Below are positions 25,875 to 36,082 of a stretch of DNA of 64,000 nucleotides, in pieces; positions within the stretch are counted from its first letter, which is position 1, and the number at the start of each line of letters is the position of its first letter. The position numbers were made by a program, and so were the translations under genes. The stretch comes from VXYL01 sp965243095 (GTDB lineage Bacteria; Pseudomonadota; Gammaproteobacteria; Pseudomonadales; Azotimanducaceae). The notes beneath the pieces were generated by a model. The model was not told where the DNA came from and did no database searches. It saw only the letters and a program-made list of their open reading frames with translations. The stretch lies in assembly GCA_965243095.1 (NCBI GenBank), contig OZ251530.1, positions 558,001-622,000 of the forward strand, in the 5' to 3' direction.

Positions 25875-26441
25875 TCACATCGTGGCATCTTGCCCGTGCA
25901 AGCGTTCCACGCCTTCGAGAAACACTTGGTAGCTTCGAGACCGGCTGTTGCGCGAGAGGAGTTGGCCCATCGCCAACGCTGCGGCTCCCTTCCTGAATTG
26001 CGGCAGCAGGTCGGCGAGCGCGTCCGCAGGGCGCACCACCTCGTCCGGGTCTCGAAACCTCGCCTTGCGCAACTCGCGCAGCAGCCGTCCACGGGACTCT
26101 GGGTACGCCACACCAAGCGCGTCCTCGCCCCCGATGTACCAAGCCTCTAGCTCTCGGCAAACTACGCGAGCCAAAGTGTCCGGTCGCCCTCCTCGGCGGC
26201 ACAGCTCGATCAACCCCTGCTTCACTTGCCGACAGTCGGCGCTGTTCTGATCGCGCACGACGACGAACCGCACACCGGGCTCTCGCCATGCGCGGAGTTT
26301 GCCAGGGATGCTCCGTTCCAAGTGGCCCTTGCCCTTGTGGGGCACCGTTTGGAACGCAAGCGTTGGGAACAGACGGGGCAGAAGCTGTCCAAGCAGGTCT
26401 GCCATTGACGCTTCTTCCACCAGAAAGACCAGTTTGGTCAC
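25875..26441 (-). CDS. DUF4276-like protein, putative TOPRIM-fold partner of the adjacent AAA ATPase
   Basis: A 188-residue protein starting VTKLVFLVEEASMADLLGQL. The first strand with acidic residues (FLVEEAS), the GKGHLERSIPGKLRAW segment, FVVVRDQNSADC and CRELEAWYIGGEDAL resemble DUF4276 proteins, which I recall as TOPRIM-like and often encoded beside AAA ATPases. The motif that I would expect as DQD reads DQN here, so a metal ligand may be changed. GTG 26441 overlaps the ATPase stop (GTGA), showing coupled translation. Function unknown; a nuclease effector of a defence pair is the main hypothesis. Confidence 0.65.
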   Translation of the reverse strand: MTKLVFLVEEASMADLLGQLLPRLFPTLAFQTVPHKGKGHLERSIPGKLRAWREPGVRFVVVRDQNSADCRQVKQGLIELCRRGGRPDTLARVVCRELEAWYIGGEDALGVAYPESRGRLLRELRKARFRDPDEVVRPADALADLLPQFRKGAAALAMGQLLSRNSRSRSYQVFLEGVERLHGQDATM

Positions 26442-27607
26442 TGCGGATGGGCACCCTCGAACAGGCGCTGCATCCAAAGTTCCCCCGGCAGTTCGCCTTC
26501 TCCGACCAACCCCTTGAGCACCGGACTGTCGATGGCTCGTCGCGCCTGCGAGAAACCATCCTTCTTCTCCAGCCAGAAGATCTCATCCAATCGTGCGGCG
26601 TCGACCAGTTCCGGCGAATGCGTGGTCATTAGCACCTGCCCGCCCCGACGGGCGTAGCACTGCAGTTCTTCGGTTATGTGGCCGAGAACATCGGGGTAGA
26701 GGTGGTTCTCCGGTTCCTCGACGCCAAGCAGTGGATGCGGATGCGGGTCGTGCAGGAGCAACAAGTAGGCGAGCACCTTGATAGTGCCCGCCGAAACGCG
26801 GGTGGCGGGAAATCCGTTGGCGAGACACCGATCCTCGAAGCACAGCAACAGGCGGTTGTCCTCGGTGGTTTTCGCCTCCACGGCGTTTACGCCGGGGACA
26901 CGCTGGCGCATGGCTTCCAACACCTCGCGAAACCGCTCTGGATGTCTCTGGCGGAAATACTCCACCACGCGGGCCGCATTGTCGCCGGTTGGCGAAAGGT
27001 GCTCCGCGTGGCCGGTCGGGTTGGCCAGTCGAACGTCGGCTTCCCGCAAATTCGACAGATGCCAGCGCTCGATCAGCGAGCGCAACTCCGCAATGAGCGG
27101 ATATGCCTTGAACTGCCCAAGGGCGCTGACCGCAAGCGTGCTGGCGTCGTTGAGCTGATGGGGCGAAAGCTGCTTCGCGTCGGGTTCGTCTTTTTGGCCG
27201 CAGGGCCCGCTAACGGCGGTGCCTTGGCCACGCCTGAAGTCCATGAAGGGCACGGCACACTCGGCCTGCGGACGAAGCTGCTCGGTTTCCACCACGACCC
27301 GCCCGTCCAGTTCGGACATGCGCAGCGCGTACACGAGCAATCGCCCGTCCTGCGCGGAGTAGCCAAGGATGATCTCGATTGACCCCTCCACACCGCGGCT
27401 CACCAGTTCCCGAAATCCGCCGCGCTTCATGGCGGCCTCGTGGACATTGCGCGCCAGCGCGTCCTTAAGGAAGAAGAACACGTCGAGCAGCGTCGACTTG
27501 CCGGTGCCGTTGGCGCCAACGACGATTGTGAGCGGCGACAGGCCAAGGAACTCGGCGTTGCGGAACACGCCGTAGTTCCGCAACGACAGCGACTGGATGG
27601 ACATCAT
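26438..27607 (-). CDS. AAA family ATPase (AAA_21/OLD-like), first gene of a two-gene cassette
   Basis: A 389-residue ABC/SMC-type ATPase. The N terminus SIQSLSLRNYGVFRNAEFLG leads to Walker A GANGTGKST (31-39). The signature-like RVSAGTIKVLAYLLLL is at 270-285, Walker B LLGVEEPENHLYP at 293-305 and the H-loop TTHSPEL at 328-334. This architecture is shared by the ATPases of OLD, Gabija and PARIS-type defence systems, and also by housekeeping RecF-like proteins. It is coupled to the DUF4276-like gene and the pair lies between two copies of prfC. The 134 nt before its start (27608-27741) contain no gene. Confidence 0.8.
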   Translation of the reverse strand: MMSIQSLSLRNYGVFRNAEFLGLSPLTIVVGANGTGKSTLLDVFFFLKDALARNVHEAAMKRGGFRELVSRGVEGSIEIILGYSAQDGRLLVYALRMSELDGRVVVETEQLRPQAECAVPFMDFRRGQGTAVSGPCGQKDEPDAKQLSPHQLNDASTLAVSALGQFKAYPLIAELRSLIERWHLSNLREADVRLANPTGHAEHLSPTGDNAARVVEYFRQRHPERFREVLEAMRQRVPGVNAVEAKTTEDNRLLLCFEDRCLANGFPATRVSAGTIKVLAYLLLLHDPHPHPLLGVEEPENHLYPDVLGHITEELQCYARRGGQVLMTTHSPELVDAARLDEIFWLEKKDGFSQARRAIDSPVLKGLVGEGELPGELWMQRLFEGAHPQ

Positions 27608-27741
27608 CCGTACCCTTCAATAAACCATCGTCGTTGCCAACAGTATACGCTTCAGCTCGAACTGAGCGTGTCGATGAATCGCCCACAAGAGAATTTCGCC
27701 AGCATAAACAGCCGTGCGCGCGGTGGGTGCGCCGGCCTGCG

Positions 27742-29328
<1,587 letters not shown>

Positions 29329-29363
29329 GGGCGAAAGGGCTTGTGGTGGTGGAGGCGGAGCGG

Positions 29364-30665
29364 CTACGCCGCGGCTCTGGGGCGGATGCCCAGCCGCCGC
29401 AGCGTGTTTTCCACCGTGGGTCTGCCTATCTGGATGCGGTCGTCGTTCAACAGGTAGGTGAACACATAGCCGAGGCCGAGGATGAAGATGCCGATGAGGA
29501 AGCAGTAGATCACCGCGCGATCCGGGTATTGATCCTTCAGGTGGCCAACGTACAGCGGCCCGAAGATGCCCGCCGCCGCCCACGCCGTCAGCACCGCGCC
29601 GTAGATGATGGACATGCGCTTCGCCCCGAACACGTCCAGCACGAAGGACGGCATGGTGGCGAAACCACCGCCGAAGCAGAGCAGCACGTAGCACACCAAC
29701 GCCGAGAAGATCCACGGGTCGCGCTCGGTCATCAGCAGGCCGAACACCAGCATCTGGCTGGCGAGCAGAATGCGGAACACGCGCACGCGCCCGATGCGAT
29801 CCGAGAGCAGGCCCCAAAGCAATCGCCCAAGGCCGTTGCACAGCGAACTGATGGCGATCAGCGTGGCGCCGTATTCGGCCAGCGTTTCCGGCTCCACGGA
29901 GGGATCGGCAAGGCCCCAAACGTCCTGCAGCAGGGGCGACTGGAAGCTGATCACCGAGATGCCGGCGGCGATGTTGAAGAAGAACACCATCCACATCACC
30001 ACGAACTCGCGGCTTTGCAGATAGACGTTGATCGGCGCGTCCGATTCGTGTACCACGCTGCCGGCCGCGGTCGGGGCGAAGTCCTCGGGCGGATCCCGCA
30101 GCAGAATGCTGGCGGGAATCAAGATGCACGCGAACACCACGCCCAACCAGAGGAACGTCGCAGGCAAGTCGCTTTCCGTGTGCCACACGAGGATGGGCGC
30201 GAGCATCTTGCTGAGCAGGAACGCGCCGATGCCGAAGCCCATCACCACGATGCCGGTGGCCAGGCCCTTGCGGTCCGGAAACCACTTGGCCACCGTCGCC
30301 ACCGGCGTAACGTAGCCCAGGCCGATGCCGGCGCCGCCAATCACGCCGTAGCCGAGGTAGAAAAGCCACAGCCAATCCACTTGCAGCGCGAAGCTGGCGA
30401 TGAAGTAGCCGCCGGCGAACATCACGCTGCCGATCAAGGCCAACCGGCGCGGCCCCAGCTTCGGCAGCGCCGCCCCCGCCCAGGCCGCCGAGGTGCCCAA
30501 GGCGAAGATGGTGATGCTGAAGGCCCACGCGGTCTCGGTGAAGGTCCAGCCCAGCTGCCGCACCAGCAGCGTTTGGAAGAAACTCCAAGCGTAAACCGTG
30601 CCGAAACAGATCTGCAGCGCCGTACACAGCGCCGCGGTGACGACTCGGGGAACCTGCGGTATCAC
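29364..30665 (-). CDS. major facilitator superfamily transporter (oxalate/formate antiporter-like)
   Basis: A 433-residue protein with 12 hydrophobic segments. The pattern near the N terminus, CFGTVYAWSFFQTLL with GWTFTETAWAFSI, then GGYFIASFALQVDWLWLFYL and the GAGIGLGYVTPVATVAKWFP motif are typical of the OFA (OxlT-like) branch. The A-loop-like repeat in the second half is LWGLLSDRIGRVRVFRI. These carriers move oxalate, formate or other monocarboxylates; substrate here is unknown. It starts with GTG 30665 overlapping the stop of the receptor gene (GTGA), so it is translated together with that receptor. Its last ~30 codons are duplicated at the head of the damaged prfC copy. Confidence 0.85.
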   Translation of the reverse strand: MIPQVPRVVTAALCTALQICFGTVYAWSFFQTLLVRQLGWTFTETAWAFSITIFALGTSAAWAGAALPKLGPRRLALIGSVMFAGGYFIASFALQVDWLWLFYLGYGVIGGAGIGLGYVTPVATVAKWFPDRKGLATGIVVMGFGIGAFLLSKMLAPILVWHTESDLPATFLWLGVVFACILIPASILLRDPPEDFAPTAAGSVVHESDAPINVYLQSREFVVMWMVFFFNIAAGISVISFQSPLLQDVWGLADPSVEPETLAEYGATLIAISSLCNGLGRLLWGLLSDRIGRVRVFRILLASQMLVFGLLMTERDPWIFSALVCYVLLCFGGGFATMPSFVLDVFGAKRMSIIYGAVLTAWAAAGIFGPLYVGHLKDQYPDRAVIYCFLIGIFILGLGYVFTYLLNDDRIQIGRPTVENTLRRLGIRPRAAA

Positions 30666-31399
30666 GACGTGGCAGAGCCCTCTGCTGGCTCATCCGCCTT
30701 GCTTGGGCGAACAAAGAACTGGAACAGCCGCGCCAAGTCGCCGGCTTCGTCGTTTCTGCCGAGCACGTCGTCGGCGTCCTCCGTTTCGTGGGTGGGCGAG
30801 TTGGCCAGCGCCGTGCCGTAGGCCAGCACCTGGCCGATGGGCTTGGCGGCGAGACTCACGAACCAGACGCCAGCGCCCACGCCGATGATGAACACGGCGC
30901 CGATGAGCCACACCTGATTGCCGATGGCCTGCTGGATCTTCAGGCTGATGAGGCCCTTGTCCATGCCCACGTGCACGGTGCCCGCTTCGCCGGCGAGGAT
31001 GGGGCTGCCGACCTCCACGCAATCGCCGATGCCGGGCAGGCTGCGCTCCACGGTCTCCACGCTTTGCGGATCGCTGGCGAGGATCTCGTCGGGAATGCCG
31101 GGCACGAAGGTGTGCGCCAGATATTCCCCCTTCTCGTCCGCGATGTAGATGTACTTGATGCCTTGAATGCCGAGGAACTGGTCGATGAGCGACTGCAAGG
31201 TGGCCAGATCCCGGTTCAAGAGGATGTCCACGCTCGAATCGGCGATGGTCTTGGCGATGTTGCGGCTGTTGGTGACATACTCCTCCGAAAGGTGGCCGTC
31301 CACCGTGTAGATGGCGAGCACGGACGTGGCCACGCCGATCGACATGAACATGCCGATGACGCCGAACAGCGTCTTCTGGAAAAGCCTCTTGATCTTCAT
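30662..31399 (-). CDS. membrane receptor ending at a HAMP-like helix, no output domain
   Basis: A 245-residue protein. TM1 is at about residues 12-32 (LFGVIGMFMSIGVATSVLAI) and TM2 at about 162-184 (WLIGAVFIIGVGAGVWFVSL). Between them is a ~125-residue periplasmic domain with KTIADSSVDILLNRDLATLQ and GIKYIYIADEKGEYLAHTFV, which looks like a single Cache/PAS-type sensor. After TM2 comes PIGQVLAYGTALAN and NDEAGDLARLFQFF, which resembles the two HAMP helices, and then the protein ends. There is no kinase, cyclase or chemotaxis domain. It lies between a periplasmic binding protein gene and a transporter gene with which it overlaps. Confidence 0.65.
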   Translation of the reverse strand: MKIKRLFQKTLFGVIGMFMSIGVATSVLAIYTVDGHLSEEYVTNSRNIAKTIADSSVDILLNRDLATLQSLIDQFLGIQGIKYIYIADEKGEYLAHTFVPGIPDEILASDPQSVETVERSLPGIGDCVEVGSPILAGEAGTVHVGMDKGLISLKIQQAIGNQVWLIGAVFIIGVGAGVWFVSLAAKPIGQVLAYGTALANSPTHETEDADDVLGRNDEAGDLARLFQFFVRPSKADEPAEGSATS

Positions 31400-31448
31400 G
31401 TGACTTTCGTTTTCTCTCCGGCTTGCAGCGTCTTGCGAATCCGTTGGC

Positions 31449-32750
31449 CTAGCTCGGCGAGCCGGCGTTGCTTGCGCTGCCGGCGAGGGCGAACCGCCCG
31501 GCCCAATCCTCCAAGTTGGCGAACTGGCCCTTGTCCACCACCGTGTAGTACACCTGTTGCAGCCCCTGCCGCCGCGCCGGCCCGAACGACACCGGTTCGC
31601 CGATGCCCAAGTCCAAATCTTGGACGGTGAACACCGCCGCCTCCAACCCGTCTCGCGTCGGCTTGTCGCCCAAGCGCCGCAGCACCTCCACCAGCAGCTT
31701 GGCGTCCAAGAATCCCTCCAAGCTGGTGAAGCTGTGCTCGAAGGGCGTGTACTCCTCGGTCACCAGTTCCGCCGGCGGCGCCGGATTGTGCCGCGCCATG
31801 AGTTCCCGGTATTCGCGCACCGCCGGGATGGTGGTGTCCTCGTAGCTGGGCACCACTTGCGAGTTCACCAAGAGGTCCGTGTATTGCGCGGCCTCTTCGG
31901 GGGTGCGGTCTTGGGTGAGCAGCTTCAGCATGTTCTCGCTGCCGACGAACGACAGGTTGGCGATGGGCACGCGCAGCCCCATGTCCACGGCGTCGCGGGC
32001 GAACGCGCCGCAAGCGGCGTAGGCGCCGATGCAGATCACCGCCTGCGGTTCCACACGCTTGAGGATCTCCACCTGCCGCCGCATGATGCTGGTGAACTTC
32101 GAGCCGCGCTTGTAGGTGGCTTCGCCGACGATGGTCTCGCCGTGGCGCTTGAGCGCAGCGCGCACGCCGGCCCAGCCGCTGCGCCCGTAGGCGTCGGCTT
32201 GGTAGAAGACGGCGATGCGGCGGCGGCCCACCTTGACGAAGTTGTCCACCAGGCCGCCGGTCTCCTGCGCGTAGGAGGCGCGCAGATTGAAGGCGAAGTC
32301 CCCGTAGGGCGGCTGGCGCTGCGGTTGCGCGCCGGTGAAGGGGAAGAACAGGAACATGCTCCGATCCTGGAACTTCTTGAGCATGGGCAGCACCCGCGTC
32401 ACCGTGGGCGTGCCGACGTAGCCGAACAGCAGGAACACCTGATCTTCCAGCATCAGGGTCATCGTGTTCTTGACGCAGGGGTCCGGCTGGTAGCCATCGT
32501 CGTAGATTTTGAGGGCGACTTTGCGGCCGTTGATGCCGCCGTTGGCGTTCACCTCCTTGAAGTAGGCGTTCGCGCCGCGGTAGAGCTCGATGCCAAGCCC
32601 GCGCGACGGGCCGGAAAACGCCGCCGACGTGCCCAGCACGATCTCCGCATCCGTAACGCCGCTGCCAAGCGGCGCGGCACCGAGCCGCATCCACGGCGCG
32701 GCCAAGCCCCCCGCCACGCCGTAGCCTACAAGCGCACGTCTCGTGATCAT
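31449..32750 (-). CDS. ABC-type periplasmic substrate-binding protein (branched-chain amino-acid type)
   Basis: A 433-residue protein with an N-terminal export signal that has a twin Arg (ITRRALVGYGVAGGLAAPWM), possibly Tat-dependent. The Peripla_BP_6 fold is clear from IVLGTSAAFSGPSRGLGIEL, YFKEVNANGGINGRKVALKI, YDDGYQPDPCVKNTMTLM and VFLLFGYVGTPTVTRVLPML. Ligands of this family are amino acids, amides, urea or aromatic acids. No permease or ATPase gene is adjacent; the next genes are a receptor without output domain and an MFS carrier, so it may present ligand to the receptor instead of an ABC transporter. Confidence 0.85.
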   Translation of the reverse strand: MITRRALVGYGVAGGLAAPWMRLGAAPLGSGVTDAEIVLGTSAAFSGPSRGLGIELYRGANAYFKEVNANGGINGRKVALKIYDDGYQPDPCVKNTMTLMLEDQVFLLFGYVGTPTVTRVLPMLKKFQDRSMFLFFPFTGAQPQRQPPYGDFAFNLRASYAQETGGLVDNFVKVGRRRIAVFYQADAYGRSGWAGVRAALKRHGETIVGEATYKRGSKFTSIMRRQVEILKRVEPQAVICIGAYAACGAFARDAVDMGLRVPIANLSFVGSENMLKLLTQDRTPEEAAQYTDLLVNSQVVPSYEDTTIPAVREYRELMARHNPAPPAELVTEEYTPFEHSFTSLEGFLDAKLLVEVLRRLGDKPTRDGLEAAVFTVQDLDLGIGEPVSFGPARRQGLQQVYYTVVDKGQFANLEDWAGRFALAGSASNAGSPS

Positions 32751-32886
32751 CTACGCGAACCCCCTTCGTCGCCCCTTAGACGAATGCGTAATGTAACCGA
32801 TCATGCGGTGCGCTACACGCGAAAGTCGCGCCCGCGGCAAAACGCCGCGGCGGGTCGATCTGGCGCGTGGTCACCGCCGGCTACGC

Positions 32887-33537
32887 CTACCCCATCCACT
32901 CGCAGAGATTCTGCCACAAGCGCTTCTTGCCGGGGCCGTCGAGCGCCCGGCCGGCGAGGTAGAAGTGTGAGCCGAGCGGCCCGTCTTCGTCCGGCAGCGC
33001 ATGGCCAAGCAGCGTCGCCGGTCTCGCCCCCGCCAAGAGCGCGCGGGTGCAGCGCTCCATCTGGCGCAGGAAAAACGCCCGAAACGCGCGCTCGTGGGCG
33101 TCCGGTGCCGCACCGGGTTGCGGCCACTCGAACACCAACGGGCGCTCGTCCGATGCCGCAAGGCCGCTCACCACCGCCGCCACATCGAGCAGGAACCGGC
33201 GTCGCGGCAGAGCGTCCTCGCCAATAACGAGCAACACCTCGCCAACGCGGTGGCAGTGGACGCGGAACGACTCCGCCACCGGCGGCGGCTCGGGACGGGC
33301 GCGTTGTGGCGCGGCACGCGGAGCAGCTCGCGGCGGCGAAGCGGGTCGCGCCGGCGGGGCGCTCGCGGGCGGCCGCACGGGCTGTGCCGGCGGCGTGGTG
33401 GTGGAGCCCTCCAAAGGAGCGTGTGCAACTGGCGTTTTCGCCGTCGCGGCAGCGGCGCGGCCCCGACGCACCCAGACGTCAATGCCCAGCTGCGCGAAAC
33501 GGGCGTGGTGCGCCACTGCCTTCCGCGTTCGGTTCAT
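32887..33537 (-). CDS. unrecognised protein with proline/alanine-rich linker
   Basis: About 216 residues (MNRTRKAVAHHARFAQLGID at the start). After an N-terminal segment with GIDVWVRRGRAAAA, a low-complexity Pro/Ala/Arg linker covers about residues 30-90 (PPASAPPARPASPPRAAPRA). The C-terminal ~125 residues form a folded-looking domain with VGEVLLVIGEDALPRRRFLL, ERAFRAFFLRQMERCTRALL and a C-terminal KRLWQNLCEWMG. I do not recognise it with confidence; the overall plan recalls small DNA-polymerase-III accessory or TonB-like annotated proteins. An alternative start at 33576 adds 13 residues. TACAAT at 33595-33600 on the minus strand is a possible -10 element. Confidence 0.5.
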   Translation of the reverse strand: MNRTRKAVAHHARFAQLGIDVWVRRGRAAAATAKTPVAHAPLEGSTTTPPAQPVRPPASAPPARPASPPRAAPRAAPQRARPEPPPVAESFRVHCHRVGEVLLVIGEDALPRRRFLLDVAAVVSGLAASDERPLVFEWPQPGAAPDAHERAFRAFFLRQMERCTRALLAGARPATLLGHALPDEDGPLGSHFYLAGRALDGPGKKRLWQNLCEWMG

Positions 33538-33657
33538 GCCTTCGGCAAGGTTCTGCAAGCCAAGCCCCGCAAACATGGTTGGAACGCGCCCCATTGTAAT
33601 TGGAGCGACGGTCGCGTTACCGTGCGCGGCTTCGCTTTCAGGACGTCGCGCCGCCAC

Positions 33658-34716
33658 ATGCAGTATTTGACCGACGACGTGCGCATCACCGGCATGGCCG
33701 AGGTGCGGGCGCCGGTGGAACTCATTGAGGAGCTGCCCTTGGCGGCGGAACACTCGACGCTGGTGTTCAACGTGCGCCGCCAAGCGAGCGAGATCATCGC
33801 CGGCCGCGACCGGCGGCTGCTCGCCATCGTCGGCCCGTGCTCCATCCACGACCCGGACGCCGCGCGCGAATACGCCGAGCGGCTGCGCGAGCGAGCGGAA
33901 GCCTTGGCCGGCGAACTGCTGCTGGTGATGCGCGTGTATTTCGAGAAGCCGCGCACCACCGTCGGCTGGAAGGGGCTCATCAACGACCCGAACCTCAACG
34001 ACTCGTTCGACATCAACGCCGGCCTGCACACCGCCCGTTCGCTGCTGCGCGACATCGTGGCGCTCGGCCTCGGCACCGGCACCGAGTACCTGGACCCCAT
34101 CACGCCACAATACGTCGGCGATCTGGTGTGCTGGGCCGCCATCGGCGCGCGCACCACGGAAAGCCAGATCCACCGCCAGCTCGCCTCGGGCCTTTCCTGC
34201 CCCACCGGCTTCAAGAACAGCACCCGCGGCGACATCCAAGTGGCCGCCGACGCGGTGCAGTCGGCGGCGCACCGGCACATTTTCTTGTCCGTCACCAAAG
34301 CCGGCCACTCGGCCATCTTCTCCACCGCCGGCAACGCCGACTGCCACATCATCCTGCGCGGCGGCGGCGGCGAAACCAACTTCGACAACCCGTCCGTGCA
34401 TTACGCCAGCCGCATCCTGAACCAAAGCGCCCTAGGCGACCGCGTGATGATCGACGCCAGCCACGCCAACAGCCAAAAGGACCACACCCGCCAGCTCGCC
34501 GTGTGCCAAGACATCGCCCGCCAACTCGCCGACGGCGAGGACAAGATCATGGGCGTGATGATAGAAAGCAATCTGGTGGCCGGCCGCCAAACCCTGCACG
34601 ATCCCGCGAACCTAACCTACGGCCAGAGCATCACCGACCCCTGCCTTGGCTGGGACGAAACCGTGGTCTGCTTGGACGAACTGGCCGCGGCGGTGGCGAA
34701 GCGCAACAAGGCTTGA
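33658..34716 (+). CDS. 3-deoxy-D-arabino-heptulosonate-7-phosphate synthase (class I)
   Basis: A 352-residue DAHP synthase of the AroF/AroG/AroH type, committing erythrose-4-phosphate and phosphoenolpyruvate to aromatic amino-acid synthesis. Seen in order: LLAIVGPCSIHDPDAAREYA, MRVYFEKPRTTVGWKGLIND, GTGTEYLDPITPQYVGDL, SCPTGFKNSTRGDIQVAADA, DCHIILRGGGGETNFD and RVMIDASHANSQKDHTRQL. Length matches E. coli AroG (350). Which aromatic end-product inhibits it cannot be decided by eye, so no letter is given. Confidence 0.93.
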   Translation: MQYLTDDVRITGMAEVRAPVELIEELPLAAEHSTLVFNVRRQASEIIAGRDRRLLAIVGPCSIHDPDAAREYAERLRERAEALAGELLLVMRVYFEKPRTTVGWKGLINDPNLNDSFDINAGLHTARSLLRDIVALGLGTGTEYLDPITPQYVGDLVCWAAIGARTTESQIHRQLASGLSCPTGFKNSTRGDIQVAADAVQSAAHRHIFLSVTKAGHSAIFSTAGNADCHIILRGGGGETNFDNPSVHYASRILNQSALGDRVMIDASHANSQKDHTRQLAVCQDIARQLADGEDKIMGVMIESNLVAGRQTLHDPANLTYGQSITDPCLGWDETVVCLDELAAAVAKRNKA

Positions 34717-34770
34717 GTGGCGTTTGGAGTGGCGTCGTCCGTGGAACATCCGCGCCTTCCGCCAGAAATG

Positions 34771-36000
34771 CTACGCGCCGGCCTCCGCCGGAATGGCACC
34801 AAGAAACTCTGCTTCGACATCGGGAACGCCTCCAAGGTGTCCCATGACCCATAGTCGGGACAAGGACCAACCTTGCGCTGCCTTCCCCTGCAGGTCGTCC
34901 ACTATCACACGACGCACCGTAGTACGACCCGAGTCGGTTCGCGAAACCGTAAACAGTCGCACTCGTTCATCCTGCAACGGCAGACCATCTAGAACCAATG
35001 GATTGTGCGTGGTCAGCAGGATCTGTCGTGGCTGGCGCGAATCCAGATACCAATGGCATAGGCATTCCATCAGAGACCGGGCCAGTCGGGGATTTAGCGC
35101 ATGATCCGCGTTGTCCACAGCGCAGAGGGCCGGACTTGCTTCGTGTCCGGCAACCACCGCGAGAAACAAGGCGTACAGAGCACCTTCGGAAGCATCGTAG
35201 CCGGACACCACATTGCTGCCTTTGCGCATGAACCGATCACGAAAGCGGATGACGTCCTTTGAAGCAGCGGCAGTTGGCGAGAGCGGTAGCAGGCCTGCAG
35301 AGGTGGAATCAAAACTCTGGGCCCAATCGACAAGACTTAGCGCCTCCTGGCATATCCGCCCACTGAGACCATCCCGCCTGCGTTGCCCAAGAAGATCCCG
35401 AATAGCTTGCGGGAGGTTTCCGCCGGACAGACCTACCGGCTGTCTCGGTTGGCTTTCCGGCGCAACGCCGCGCAAGACAGCAGTGGTCGGCGAGAATATG
35501 ACGTAGCTTTGAAGCAATCGCAAAAGATCAAGCGCCGCCCCCGCAGGTACTTCCACCGCCTTCAACGCAGCCAATCCTCGCTCAGGATTTTTCTTGGTTT
35601 TCTGGCCCCGTGAGCGACAGACCAGACGATCGTCACCGTCCTCCCAAACCTCGGTCTCGAATCTCCACGCGGGTGCCGGATCCTTCGACGGATTGTGTAG
35701 CGAGGCTTCGTACCTAGCTTGCGCTGTATGCACACCGAAATGCAGACGCGAAGGGGTCTTTTTTCGCGGCTCGGCTGGAAAGGCGGACTTGTACAGTGCC
35801 GGAAGACCGGGACGGACGCCGCGGGCCAGCAACGCTTGGTCGTCCACCTTGCCGTCCGCAGCCGCGGCGAGAACCCCCAAGGCTTCCAGCAGGTTGCTTT
35901 TGCCGCTGCCGTTGGCGCCGACGAAAACATTGACCTGTCCAAGATCGACCGTGACGTCATCCAAGGACTTGAAGGTTCTGACGGATAGCTGTTCAAGCAT
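34771..36000 (-). CDS. orphan AAA family ATPase (AAA_21) with atypical Walker B
   Basis: A 409-residue SMC/ABC-like ATPase: FKSLDDVTVDLGQVNVFV, Walker A GANGSGKSN (28-36), signature-like DASEGALYALFLAVV (269-283) and H-loop TTHNP (330-334). The Walker B region reads ALCAVDNADHALNPRLA (291-307), with Asn where the catalytic Glu usually follows the Asp. Many related proteins act in phage defence or DNA repair, but no partner gene lies beside it: the neighbours are DAHP synthase and the pyruvate oxidoreductase. The coding sequence looks less G+C-rich than its neighbours, which may indicate transfer. Confidence 0.75.
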   Translation of the reverse strand: MLEQLSVRTFKSLDDVTVDLGQVNVFVGANGSGKSNLLEALGVLAAAADGKVDDQALLARGVRPGLPALYKSAFPAEPRKKTPSRLHFGVHTAQARYEASLHNPSKDPAPAWRFETEVWEDGDDRLVCRSRGQKTKKNPERGLAALKAVEVPAGAALDLLRLLQSYVIFSPTTAVLRGVAPESQPRQPVGLSGGNLPQAIRDLLGQRRRDGLSGRICQEALSLVDWAQSFDSTSAGLLPLSPTAAASKDVIRFRDRFMRKGSNVVSGYDASEGALYALFLAVVAGHEASPALCAVDNADHALNPRLARSLMECLCHWYLDSRQPRQILLTTHNPLVLDGLPLQDERVRLFTVSRTDSGRTTVRRVIVDDLQGKAAQGWSLSRLWVMGHLGGVPDVEAEFLGAIPAEAGA

Positions 36001-36082
36001 TGGGCATCCCGGCTGGCGCGGGCACCTTGGTGTGGGCTCGGATAGCCCGCATCATACTACCGTCTGCGGCGTGGGCGGTGCT

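Noticed and set aside
25849..26586. Extension of the broken prfC frame upstream through the DUF4276-like gene
   Set aside because: Similarity to prfC/MFS ends at 25848 and the DUF4276-like protein lies in another frame with proper coupling to the ATPase.
29346..30714. Extension of the prfC reading frame upstream through the MFS gene to give a ~990-residue protein
   Set aside because: The upstream part is out of frame with the MFS protein and has no domain; RF3 starts at GTG 29328 with the normal N terminus.
30662..31399. Histidine kinase or chemoreceptor call for the membrane receptor
   Set aside because: The protein ends after the HAMP-like helices; no kinase or signalling domain is present.
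33577..33657. Strong bidirectional promoter between the unrecognised gene and the DAHP synthase gene
   Set aside because: Only a TACAAT -10-like sequence on the minus strand was found; no matching -35 or attenuator structure is evident.
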